From NCBI GenBank assembly GCA_022843745.1, contig JALHNB010000003.1, positions 124,001 to 188,000 on the forward strand: a stretch of 64,000 nt of DNA. The letters run 5' to 3'. Below, piece by piece: positions 1 to 13,424 of this stretch (position 1 is its first letter; every line of letters starts with the position of its first letter). The translations under genes and the position numbers were made by a program. This DNA is from Anaerolineae bacterium (GTDB lineage: Bacteria > Chloroflexota > Anaerolineae > Aggregatilineales > Phototrophicaceae). Under the pieces are notes generated by a model that worked only from the letters and a program-made list of their open reading frames with translations, made no database searches and was not told the DNA's origin.

Positions 1-207
1 CCATCATCACCGCCCAGCCCGCGTGTCAGCGTACCGACGCGCATCCTGTGGGGAGCGCAGGATTCATTTCTGATTCGCGAAGCGCCCAAAATGAGCCTGG
101 AATTCCTGGATAATGGCGAGTTGACCTATTTCGAATCTGCATCTCATTGGCTTCAGCATGAAGAGGCCGAGCGCGTCAATCAATCATTGAGCGAATTTTT
201 GCGCTAG
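1..207 (+). CDS. Alpha/beta hydrolase, C-terminal end (partial)
   Basis: The reading frame is open from the first base and ends with TAG at 205-207, so only the last 68 residues are visible. They match the C-terminal part of alpha/beta-hydrolase fold enzymes of the epoxide hydrolase/haloalkane dehalogenase type. A strand PTRILWGAQD carries the usual late acid residue (D), and FESASHWLQHEEAERVN carries the catalytic histidine region and the closing helix. The nucleophile elbow lies upstream of the window, so substrate and exact subfamily cannot be given. The gene is convergent with the next one, and its stop abuts that gene's stop with no gap. Confidence 0.8.
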   Translation, partial: PSSPPSPRVSVPTRILWGAQDSFLIREAPKMSLEFLDNGELTYFESASHWLQHEEAERVNQSLSEFLR

Positions 208-1221
208 TTATAGCTCAAAACGCTGGACAGCAACCGTATACGCGCCTGTGCTTTCGCCCTCACGTCCGAAAATACGCACCTGCCATTTGCCCGTCTGGTT
301 AATATTGCAGACGAAAACGATGCCCGAATCGTCCTGTAAAATCGATTCGGAATGGCATACTCCAGAGGCAGCCTGCCCAGCTGGGTTGAAAATAGCGACA
401 TTGCGGCTGACTCGATGCGCGGTCATCGAGATAAACTGCACATAAATCGCCAGTTCTTCACCGCTGCGGGCATCAAACAGGTACTCATGTGCATAGCCCG
501 GCTCCAAAGCGTCAGCCAGTGCGTCGGTGCGTCCAACGGATTTACTCTGACTCGGCTCAACCAGATACACAGCATCGGCGCGATCAAAAATCGGTGTACC
601 CTCGATTTCCGTCACTGCACCTTGCTCACCCATCAACAGGGCGCGGATTTGCCCCGGCAGCGAAGATCCCAGAACCGTCAGTACGAAATAGCTGGCTGTC
701 ACACTCATCAGAATCGTTGCGCCGCAGCCGACATACGTCCACAGGCCGCGCTTTTTTTTCTCGCGTTTGACAGGCTTGAGCGCCCGCAGTTCCTCTCTTG
801 AGAGTTCTTTAGTAGCCCGTTTATCGGAAACAGGCTTATCAGCGGGCGCATCAGCCGAAAGATCGGGAAGCGCCTTTTTAATTTCAGCAGCAGATTTTGC
901 GGGAACGTTTGTGGATAGCGGGGAAACTGTAAATGGAGAGGGTGTCGTATCTGTACCCTGCGTTCTCTGTGTGCTTTGTGTACTTTGTGTTCCCTGACGC
1001 AGCGTATACAGGCGTGAACGCGCTTTGCCATGTGTCGGGTCGAGCGCCAGCGCACGTTGCAGCAAAGCCATCTCATGGTCAGGCGTTTCGCAGGCCTGTG
1101 CCGCCAGATACCACAAATCCGCCGTCGGGTTTTTCGCCAATAAAGGTTGCAGCAAGCGACGCGCCAGCCGTTTATCGCCCGTCTCAATGGCTTTGATAAT
1201 TGGAAAAAGTGTCTCCATCAT
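208..1221 (-). CDS. TPR-like N-terminus, single-helix membrane protein, paralog 1
   Basis: This is a 337-residue protein that I cannot assign to a named family. Residues 1-75 look like a short helical TPR-type repeat (WYLAAQACE, then LLQRALALDPTHGKARSRL). Residues 76-92 are a TQS/TQR low-complexity stretch from a 9-bp DNA repeat. Residues 93-160 are a charged linker ending in KREKKKRG. Residues 161-184 are one membrane helix. The last 130 residues look like a beta-sandwich resembling bacterial pre-peptidase C-terminal domains (HEYLFDARSGEELAIYVQF, then GKWQVRIFGREGESTGAYTV). The positive linker before the helix suggests the helical part is cytoplasmic and the sandwich is outside. The product is a clear paralog of the next gene. 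The start is MMETL, with the second Met at 1218 as an alternative. Confidence 0.75.
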   Translation of the reverse strand: MMETLFPIIKAIETGDKRLARRLLQPLLAKNPTADLWYLAAQACETPDHEMALLQRALALDPTHGKARSRLYTLRQGTQSTQSTQRTQGTDTTPSPFTVSPLSTNVPAKSAAEIKKALPDLSADAPADKPVSDKRATKELSREELRALKPVKREKKKRGLWTYVGCGATILMSVTASYFVLTVLGSSLPGQIRALLMGEQGAVTEIEGTPIFDRADAVYLVEPSQSKSVGRTDALADALEPGYAHEYLFDARSGEELAIYVQFISMTAHRVSRNVAIFNPAGQAASGVCHSESILQDDSGIVFVCNINQTGKWQVRIFGREGESTGAYTVAVQRFEL

Positions 1222-1245
1222 GGCAAATCACCGCCTTAAACTGCT

Positions 1246-1301
1246 CGTCTATTGATCTATTCGTCTATTGGTCTACTGGTCTATTTGTCTGCTCATCTAA
1301 A
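1246..1301. repeat. 8-bp tandem repeat, consensus NGTCTATT, about 7 copies
   Basis: Seven successive 8-bp units (CGTCTATT, GATCTATT, CGTCTATT, GGTCTACT, GGTCTATT, TGTCTGCT, CATCTAAA) lie between the two paralogous genes. The region is non-coding. Read on the minus strand it sits just upstream of the 208-1221 gene, so it may lie in that gene's leader. Confidence 0.85.
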
Positions 1302-1315
1302 AGAACTATTTTCGA

Positions 1316-2305
1316 TTAAAAACCTTCAAGCGTCACCACGTAAACACCCGTGCTTTCCCCGATGCGTCCAAAAATTTGCAGCTTCCAATCTCCCGTTTTG
1401 TGAACCTGACAGATAAAAGCGATACCGGAATTATCTTTCAAAATAGAGTCGCGTTGGCAGTGGTCTTCAGCGTTGACATCATCGGGATCAAGAACGGCAA
1501 CGTTGGGGCTGACATTTTGGGCAGTTGGCGAAAAAAACTGAATGCCTATCGCCAGTTCTTCGCCAGAATATCCCTGGAAGGTGTATTCATGTGTGTAGCC
1601 GGGGTCAAGTACATCGCTGAGGGGCTTTTGCCGTTGTAACGATTTGCTCTGGTTGGCCTGCACCGACATGGAGACGGATGGCAAAGCGGTCATGATCTGG
1701 CTGTCGGTATAGGCGTATGTTGCATCCGATGTGGGCAGGGAATCGTTGATTTCATCAACATATCTGCCAAATACAGGCGTGCCGTCGATGGCTACAGGAC
1801 GTGAGCCGGAGAAAAGACTCCGAAGCTGCGCAGGTATCGGCGAACCCAGCACTGTCAGCACGAAATAACTGAGCGACAAGGTGAGCAGAATCGACGCACC
1901 GAAACCAATATACGTCCAGGAAGTGCGCTTTTTACGCCAGATTTTTTTTGATATTTCTGCGTCATTTGGCTTTGGCGGCGGCGTGGATGGCGGTTCATCA
2001 CCAACCAGTGAGGAAAGCGGTGGAAGCGTAAAATCAAAGTGTGGGTCAGCCAGATCAGCCGGGGTGGCTTGATTTTCTTTGCGGAGTTTGGCGATCCGGC
2101 GTTTGGCTTCGATGTGAGTGGGATCAAGTGCTAAGGCGCGGCGCAGACAAGTGATCTGGTGTTCGCGTTTTTCGTACAATTGAGAGGCCAGATACCAGAC
2201 ATCCGCCGTTGGTTGGTTGTCCATCAGCGGACGCAGCAGTCGTTTTGCCAGCTTTTTATCGCCCGACTCAACCGCTTTGATGATCGGTAGAAGCGTCTCC
2301 GACAT
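1316..2305 (-). CDS. TPR-like N-terminus, single-helix membrane protein, paralog 2
   Basis: This 329-residue protein has the same plan as its neighbour. Residues 1-75 are TPR-like helices (WYLASQLYEKREHQ, CLRRALALDPTHIEAKRR). Then come a Pro-rich linker, KKIWRKKR, a membrane helix at about 129-152, and a C-terminal sandwich (YTHEYTFQGYSGEELAIGIQF, GDWKLQIFGRIGESTGVY). The frame is open 27 codons further upstream, but I start at MSETLLPIIK. That start aligns with METLFPIIK of the paralog, and the extra N-terminus would be translated from a palindromic repeat at 2349-2378. The two genes and the alpha-2-macroglobulin upstream run in the same direction and may be cotranscribed. The function is unknown. 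Confidence 0.75.
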   Translation of the reverse strand: MSETLLPIIKAVESGDKKLAKRLLRPLMDNQPTADVWYLASQLYEKREHQITCLRRALALDPTHIEAKRRIAKLRKENQATPADLADPHFDFTLPPLSSLVGDEPPSTPPPKPNDAEISKKIWRKKRTSWTYIGFGASILLTLSLSYFVLTVLGSPIPAQLRSLFSGSRPVAIDGTPVFGRYVDEINDSLPTSDATYAYTDSQIMTALPSVSMSVQANQSKSLQRQKPLSDVLDPGYTHEYTFQGYSGEELAIGIQFFSPTAQNVSPNVAVLDPDDVNAEDHCQRDSILKDNSGIAFICQVHKTGDWKLQIFGRIGESTGVYVVTLEGF

Positions 2306-2348
2306 GGGAAAAATCAGCGCCTCTGGAAATCTGAAATGCGAACGTGTT

Positions 2349-2378
2349 TGTAGGGGCGACGCATGCGTGGCCCCTACA
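2349..2378. repeat. REP-like palindrome, GTAGGGGC family
   Basis: A 30-bp imperfect palindrome with arms TGTAGGGGC and GCCCCTACA around a core containing GCATGC. It lies between the alpha-2-macroglobulin stop and the start of paralog 2 and could form a hairpin in their transcript. It belongs to the family found throughout this window. Confidence 0.85.
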
Positions 2379-2391
2379 CCAATCATAAACC

Positions 2392-8613
<6,222 letters not shown>

Positions 8614-8650
8614 AAATAGCTCCTGCGGTAAAGAAGATTCTTCTTACTTC

Positions 8651-8656
8651 ATTATA
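8651..8656 (-). promoter_or_regulatory. Candidate -10 box for the alpha-2-macroglobulin gene
   Basis: On the minus strand this is TATAAT, 38 bp before the start codon. A weak TTATCT lies 18 bp upstream as a possible -35. A near-palindrome AAGAAGATTCTTCTT lies between box and start at about 8634-8648 and could affect the 5' leader. Confidence 0.4.
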
Positions 8657-8737
8657 GCTCTAACATTAAGATTCAGATAACCCGCGCTCAAGCAACGCTT
8701 GCTCTACGCTCATCGCGCTCAGGCAATGATTACACGA

Positions 8738-8825
8738 AGTCGATGGTCTTTAGTCGGTAGCTTTTAGCCATTAGTCGATAGCTAAAGGCCAAAGACTATC
8801 GACTAAAGACTATGGACTAACGACT
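8738..8825. repeat. Nested inverted/direct repeats of a TAGTCGATAG-like unit
   Basis: The stretch is built from variants of AGTCGATAG/CTATCGACT in both orientations. The inner arms TTAGTCGATAG (8771-8781) and CTATCGACTAA (8796-8806) are perfect complements around a 14-nt loop. The outer parts pair imperfectly, giving a long hairpin of roughly 40 nt per arm. It sits between the DUF218 gene and the alpha-2-macroglobulin gene, so it may terminate or attenuate transcription of the former. No coding potential is seen. Confidence 0.75.
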
Positions 8826-8830
8826 GAGGT

Positions 8831-9472
8831 TCATAGAACAGGAACGTAAGTAAACGGCAGACCCAATATCTCCTTGAACGCCTGCCAGTGGAACGCGGCT
8901 AATTCGCGTCCCATTGAAGTGAGCCAATTACCGAAAGTCGGGTCAGCTGCCGGACTGGTATAAATCGTGAGGCCGACCTGATTGAATAGCCAATTCGCGC
9001 GGAGGAGATGATAGCCATCGCTGACCACAATCGCGGTTTTCCAGCCCTGTTCGTCCATCATCTGGCGGGTGTAAAAAGCATTTTCTTCGGTGCTGCGACT
9101 CTGGTCTTCGAGCAAAACAGCCTCAGAAGGTACACCTAACTCGATCAAAACTTCACGGCAGGCATCGGCTTCGCTGCGCTGCACCTCGCCGGGTGTGCCG
9201 CCGCTGCAAATAATCTGCGCAGCCAGACCCTTTTGCCACAATGTTGCGGCCTGTTCCGAACGCCGAATCAGCGATGGGCCAGGGCGATTATCAGGCTGGA
9301 CACCCGCGCCCAGGACGACGATCACATCGGCTTCCTGGGCATGGTCAATCCGTCCGTAGAAATAAATCGCGATTATCAGCAGGATAATCCCGATCAGCCA
9401 CAGCAGCGCCAGCCGCACGATCAGCCAGCGCAGATGCCGCCCTAGCGACAATTTTTTGATAAATACGCGCAT
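8831..9472 (-). CDS. DUF218 / YdcF-SanA family membrane protein
   Basis: The protein has 213 residues, with one N-terminal membrane helix (about 20-42) followed by a DUF218 domain. Family motifs are VIVVLGAGVQPDNRPG at the first strand, the RSEQAATLW helix, IICSGG, the EDQSRSTEENAFYT block and IVVSDGYHLLRA with the conserved His and Arg. Related E. coli proteins (ElyC, SanA, YdcF) are linked to envelope and peptidoglycan precursor integrity, but the reaction is not established. The C-terminal domain should face outside the membrane. It precedes the macroglobulin gene on the same strand. Confidence 0.85.
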   Translation of the reverse strand: MRVFIKKLSLGRHLRWLIVRLALLWLIGIILLIIAIYFYGRIDHAQEADVIVVLGAGVQPDNRPGPSLIRRSEQAATLWQKGLAAQIICSGGTPGEVQRSEADACREVLIELGVPSEAVLLEDQSRSTEENAFYTRQMMDEQGWKTAIVVSDGYHLLRANWLFNQVGLTIYTSPAADPTFGNWLTSMGRELAAFHWQAFKEILGLPFTYVPVL

Positions 9473-9479
9473 GAAATCT

Positions 9480-9570
9480 TAGTGGCGAATATCGCCGTTA
9501 TGTTCCGATCTAGTGGCGAATATCGCTGTTATGTCCTGATCTAGTGGCGAATATCGCTGTTATGTCCTGG
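9480..9570. repeat. 31-bp tandem repeat, 2.9 copies, overlapping a gene end
   Basis: Copies start at 9480, 9511 and 9542 with a period of exactly 31 bp and core TAGTGGCGAATATCGC. Copies 2 and 3 are almost identical. The third copy supplies the stop codon and the last codons (HNSDIRH) of the GvpU-like gene on the minus strand. Three contiguous units without unique spacers are not a CRISPR array. Confidence 0.9.
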
Positions 9571-10101
9571 CCCGATCATGCCCGGAATCGACGCCCCCAT
9601 CATCCAGCCATCAATATTGGCGATCCGAATTCGCATCACCGGGAAAGCGCCATCGGAAAACGTGATGGATGGCTGTGGCGAAATGATAACCGGGTCTTTG
9701 AGATGCAAGTGATAAATCGGATTAACACTGATCATGCTCTCAAAATTCTCGTCGCCCTCATTCTCGTCAGTCTCGTCCTCATCGTCATCGCCCATATCGG
9801 GGTAAAAATCTTCGAGCAAATCCGTGAGGTCGAATGCCGATTCCGCAATCGTTCGTTCTTCTTCGGTGAGTCCAGTGAGTGTCCGTCGAATCTGCGATTG
9901 AAGCATATCGCTGAGAATATCGAGGTATTCGCGTTCACCCACCAGCGTACCAGTGAGAATCGTGCCTTTCACCAGGAGGGTCATGCCAAGCGGTGCGCCT
10001 GCCAGGTTCACCAGCGCCGAAACGAGATAGGACAGAACAAAATCCGGCTCCATCCATGAATAAGTTTCAGACGACTCGGGGTCGTCGAATCGGTCAAACA
10101 T
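9541..10101 (-). CDS. GvpU-like protein of unknown role
   Basis: This 186-residue acidic protein resembles the gas-vesicle accessory protein GvpU by recalled motif order. LLVKGTILTGTLVGEREYLD, a long helix, a very acidic loop DMGDDDEDETDENEGDE, IYHLHLKDPVII, then RIRIANIDGWMMGASI correspond to the GvpU blocks around ISGTMISAKEYF, HFIHLKNTKIY and GKIAEVDGFFLG. No gas-vesicle structural gene (gvpA, gvpN, gvpF) is in the window, so a gas-vesicle function should not be assumed. Homologs of this fold may have other roles. The last codons come from a 31-bp tandem repeat. Confidence 0.55.
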   Translation of the reverse strand: MFDRFDDPESSETYSWMEPDFVLSYLVSALVNLAGAPLGMTLLVKGTILTGTLVGEREYLDILSDMLQSQIRRTLTGLTEEERTIAESAFDLTDLLEDFYPDMGDDDEDETDENEGDENFESMISVNPIYHLHLKDPVIISPQPSITFSDGAFPVMRIRIANIDGWMMGASIPGMIGPGHNSDIRH

Positions 10102-10168
10102 GCTATATTCCCTCCGGCTGATGCCGCGTATAATTGACTGAATATGGAGGCGGATTATACAACAAAAG

Positions 10169-10224
10169 TCGGAGACGCAGAAGAAATAGAAAGATAGAAA
10201 ATCGGAGACGCAGAAGAAATAGAA
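10169..10224. repeat. Direct repeat, 23 bp twice, 33-bp period
   Basis: The 23-bp purine-rich unit beginning TCGGAGACGCAGAAG occurs at 10169-10191 and again at 10202-10224. It lies in the 215-bp divergent gap between the GvpU-like gene and the DUF3105 gene, so it could be a duplicated regulatory site. It may equally be neutral slippage. Confidence 0.8.
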
Positions 10225-10316
10225 CCACGCCCGAAATTATTAACCTTCGCCTCATGATTGTCGTGCAAAATAGAACATTATGATAATTCCATTCAATCAC
10301 TTTTTAAGGAAGAGAC

Positions 10317-10943
10317 GTGAAAACGAACCGCCAACCACAGCCTGCCCCTCGCAAAAAACAACCACGATTCCCAATCGAGCTAACGACAGATCGGGTCATT
10401 ATTGGGGGGACGATCATTCTGATTATCGTCATCGTGGGTATCATCGCGATCAGTACCAGCCAGAATGCGACGAACCAGAATATCAACATCGAAGGGGTTG
10501 AGTTTTTCCCCGGTCTGATCGCCGAGCATCGGCAAGCGCTGGTAACATATGAGCAAACGCCTCCTGTTGGCGGCCCGCATCATCCCGCATGGCAAACCTG
10601 CGGCGTTTATACCTCGCCAATTTCCAATGAACACGCTGTCCATTCACTGGAACATGGGGCAATCTGGATTACTTACCAGCCCGATCTCCCTGCCGACCAG
10701 GTTCAGGTGCTTCAGGACATCACGCGCCGGGGAACGCACCGTCTGCTCAGTCCATACCCCGGCCTCGACAGCGCGGTTGTCGCCAGCGCCTGGGGCTATC
10801 AGATCAAAATGGATAGCGCCAACGATCCTCGGCTGAATCAATTTATTCTCAAATATGAACAAGGGCCTTCAACACCGGAATTGGGTGCATCGTGCAGCGG
10901 TGGTGAAACACGTACCTTGAGTCAGTTACCAGCAGGATTCTAA
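10317..10943 (+). CDS. DUF3105 membrane-anchored protein
   Basis: The protein has 208 residues. The basic N-terminus (about 1-24) and one helix (25-47) anchor a DUF3105 domain outside the cell. Typical motifs are PPVGGPHHPAWQTCGVY (His 88-89, Cys 95) and the paired block ISNEHAVHSLEHGAIWITY with His 106, 109 and 113, a set that looks suited to metal binding. The start is GTG at 10317, supported by AAGGAAGAGA just upstream. The function is not established. The next gene encodes a DUF305 protein 4 bp downstream, so the two are surely cotranscribed. Confidence 0.85.
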   Translation: MKTNRQPQPAPRKKQPRFPIELTTDRVIIGGTIILIIVIVGIIAISTSQNATNQNINIEGVEFFPGLIAEHRQALVTYEQTPPVGGPHHPAWQTCGVYTSPISNEHAVHSLEHGAIWITYQPDLPADQVQVLQDITRRGTHRLLSPYPGLDSAVVASAWGYQIKMDSANDPRLNQFILKYEQGPSTPELGASCSGGETRTLSQLPAGF

Positions 10944-10947
10944 TCGA

Positions 10948-11604
10948 ATGACTCTCGAACAAAATCACGATTCAGTCAATCTGGAACCAGAAAATACAGG
11001 GGCAACTCGCCGCGTCAGTATCGTTATCGTGATTTTCGGCGCTATGATTCTCATCATCCTGCTGGTGCTGGTTTTGCTGCGACCAAACACGGGAACAACT
11101 GTCAGCACGGATTCTCCTGTCGCGGGTTTTGCGCGGGACATGATCGTGCATCACAATCAGGCAGTCCAAATGTCGCTGCTGCTCTATGATCGCACCGAAA
11201 ATGAAACGCTGCGCTCGATTGCACTCGATATTCTGCTCTCACAGCAAAATCAGATTGGACAAATGCAGGGTTGGCTCTATCTCTGGGGCTTGCCCGTTGC
11301 CAGTGCTGAACTACCGATGGCGTGGATGGGTATGGTGGTCGAGGGCTTAATGCCCGGCATGGCAACCGATGAGCAAATGGCGGCTTTACGAGACTCAACG
11401 GGCGAAGATGCGGATCGCCTCTTTATCCAATTGATGATCCCGCATCACGAGTCGGCGATTCATATGGCGGAGGAGATTGCTGACCGCACTTCGATTCCCG
11501 CCGTGCAAAATTTCGTGCGCTCAGTCAACGCATCGCAGCAACGCGAGATTCACGAGTTGCAATTGATCGGTGAGGAACTCGGCCTCGATCTGGACGCTTC
11601 GTAG
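10948..11604 (+). CDS. DUF305 membrane-anchored protein
   Basis: A 218-residue protein with a single helix at about 24-44 and two copies of the ferritin-like DUF305 histidine signature. These are GFARDMIVHHNQAVQMS (His 68-69) and LMIPHHESAIHMAEE (His 166-167, His 172, Met 173). DUF305 proteins are often found with copper or silver handling genes, which fits the His/Met pattern, but no copper gene is nearby. It has no clear ribosome site and probably depends on translation of the DUF3105 gene 4 bp upstream. Its TAG stop codon is the first three bases of a palindromic element. Confidence 0.87.
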   Translation: MTLEQNHDSVNLEPENTGATRRVSIVIVIFGAMILIILLVLVLLRPNTGTTVSTDSPVAGFARDMIVHHNQAVQMSLLLYDRTENETLRSIALDILLSQQNQIGQMQGWLYLWGLPVASAELPMAWMGMVVEGLMPGMATDEQMAALRDSTGEDADRLFIQLMIPHHESAIHMAEEIADRTSIPAVQNFVRSVNASQQREIHELQLIGEELGLDLDAS

Positions 11605-11858
11605 GGGCGCAGCACACCGATAGCCCGGTCACGATTTTCAGGCCACTATCTGATCTCTCACAAGACTGCAAACAGGTCTTAAAAATCCCCTCTCCAACGC
11701 ATTGGAGAGGGGGAGTCAGACCGATTTGAAGCCCCTCCCTATTGCTATGGGGAGGGGTTTGGGGTGGGGATAGGCTTTCAGTACCGGACAAGCCTATTTA
11801 GGGGTGAGGTTAAATGACAAGGCTATCCTTGCACCCGTACAACTGCGCTGCGCCCCTA
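11602..11858. mobile_element. MITE-like 257-bp intergenic element with 12-bp terminal inverted repeats
   Basis: TAGGGGCGCAGC at 11602-11613 and its exact complement GCTGCGCCCCTA at 11847-11858 bound a non-coding stretch. Inside are a CCCCTCTCC/GGAGAGGGG hairpin (about 11689-11713) and a second one of CCCCTCCC with GGGGAGGGG (about 11732-11757). The ends are the arms of the REP family in this window. It fills the convergent gap between the DUF305 gene and guaA and may act as a bidirectional terminator. No transposase and no clear target duplication are seen. Confidence 0.5.
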
Positions 11859-11866
11859 TTTTGCCT

Positions 11867-13417
11867 TTATTCCCACTCAATCGTGCCGGGTGGCTTGCTG
11901 GTCACGTCCAGTACCACACGGTTCACACCGCGCACTTCGTTGACGATACGGTTGCTGGTGCGCGCCAGCAGATCATAAGGTAAACGCGCCCAATCCGCCG
12001 TCATAAAATCGTCAGTTGTCACCGAACGTAGCGCGATCACTTCCTCATAGGTGCGGTTATCGCCCATCACACCCACGCTTTTGACCGGGAGCAGCACCGC
12101 GAATGATTGCGCGGTACCCTTGCGCAGTAAGCCCTCTTTTTCGAGTTCATCCCGGAAAATCGCGTCGGCATCGCGCAATTTTTCCAGCCGTTCCCAGGTA
12201 ATTTCACCCAGACAGCGCACCGCTAGCCCAGGGCCAGGGAACGGCTGCCGCCAGACGATATGATCAGGGAGGCCGAGCGCTGTTCCAACACGACGCACTT
12301 CGTCCTTAAACAGATCGCGCAGTGGCTCGACCAGCTCAAATTTCAAATCTTCCGGGAGGCCACCGACATTGTGATGACTCTTGATATTTTTCGATTTCTG
12401 GCTGGAAGCTGCACTTTCGATCACATCGGGATAGATCGTCCCCTGCGCCAGAAATTTCACACCTTCCAGATTACGCGCTTCCTCGGCAAACACGTCGATA
12501 AACAGCTTGCCAATCGTTTTGCGCTTCTGTTCCGGGTCGGTCACGCCTTGCAACGCGCTCAAAAAAGTCTCCGTCGCGTCGATATTGATCAGGAACATGC
12601 CCTGTCCGTGACGGAAAACCTCGACCACTTCTTCCGGCTCATTTTTGCGCATCATACCTGTGTTGACGAAAATCGCCGTCAATTGATCGCCAATCGCGCG
12701 GTGAATGAGCGCCGCCGCAACCGCAGAATCGACACCACCACTCAGCCCTAGCAGCACACGCTCCTGACCCACCTGATGGCGGATCATGCGGATCGCGTCA
12801 TCAATGAAGGCTGCCGATGACCAGACATCTTCACAGCCGCACACGTCGAAAATAAAATTGCGCAAAACTTCGACACCCTGCGGTGTATGCGCGACTTCCG
12901 GGTGAAACTGGACACCATAAATCCCACGTTCGACATTGCCGATAGCGGCAAAAGGTGAATTATCGGAGTGCGCCAGCGACACGAATCCCGGCGGCGGCTC
13001 CTCAATGCGATCCCCGTGCGACATCCACACCTGAAAAGTGGGCATAATGCCGCGCAGGAGTACGCTGTCAGCCGTCTGGGTGACTTTTGCGGGGCCAAAC
13101 TCACGTGCCTGACCGGGAGCAACGACACCATTCAGTGCATAGGTGATGGCCTGCATCCCGTAACAGACACCCAGAATCGGCTTTTTCGTCTCTAGTAGAT
13201 GCGGTGGGAACTGCGGCGCACCGGGGTCATAAATGCTGTTGGGGCCGCCGGACAGAATGTAGCCGCGCGGATCATGTTGATTCATGCGCTCCGGGGCGGC
13301 ATCAAACGGAAAAACCTCGGCGTAAACATTTTGCTCACGCACACGCCGCGCGATCAACTGTGTGTACTGCGAGCCAAAATCAAGAATTACGATTCCGCCC
13401 TGTCGTGGATCAGTCAT
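11867..13417 (-). CDS. guaA: GMP synthase (glutamine-hydrolysing)
   Basis: At 516 residues it has the full length of the family. It makes GMP from XMP, ATP and glutamine in the cytoplasm, in the last step of guanine nucleotide synthesis. The N-terminal class I glutaminase domain carries GVCYGMQ (nucleophile Cys 85) and QFHPEVAHT (His 172, Glu 174). The ATP pyrophosphatase domain follows with the P-loop LSGGVDS at 225-231. The C-terminal dimerization domain ends with [11 protein letters not shown], the usual last residues. It lies 7 bp after the S9 peptidase gene and a short way from xpt on the same strand, so two purine enzymes share this gene run. Confidence 0.98.
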   Translation of the reverse strand: MTDPRQGGIVILDFGSQYTQLIARRVREQNVYAEVFPFDAAPERMNQHDPRGYILSGGPNSIYDPGAPQFPPHLLETKKPILGVCYGMQAITYALNGVVAPGQAREFGPAKVTQTADSVLLRGIMPTFQVWMSHGDRIEEPPPGFVSLAHSDNSPFAAIGNVERGIYGVQFHPEVAHTPQGVEVLRNFIFDVCGCEDVWSSAAFIDDAIRMIRHQVGQERVLLGLSGGVDSAVAAALIHRAIGDQLTAIFVNTGMMRKNEPEEVVEVFRHGQGMFLINIDATETFLSALQGVTDPEQKRKTIGKLFIDVFAEEARNLEGVKFLAQGTIYPDVIESAASSQKSKNIKSHHNVGGLPEDLKFELVEPLRDLFKDEVRRVGTALGLPDHIVWRQPFPGPGLAVRCLGEITWERLEKLRDADAIFRDELEKEGLLRKGTAQSFAVLLPVKSVGVMGDNRTYEEVIALRSVTTDDFMTADWARLPYDLLARTSNRIVNEVRGVNRVVLDVTSKPPGTIEWE

Positions 13418-13424
13418 AGATGAA

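Noticed and set aside
9480-9570. CRISPR-like array
   Set aside because: The three 31-bp units are contiguous with no unique spacers, and no cas gene is near.
9541-10101. Gas-vesicle gene cluster
   Set aside because: Only one GvpU-like gene is present. No gvpA, gvpN or gvpF-like gene was found.
11602-11858. Insertion sequence
   Set aside because: The segment has terminal inverted repeats but no transposase frame and no visible target duplication, so only a MITE-like label is justified.
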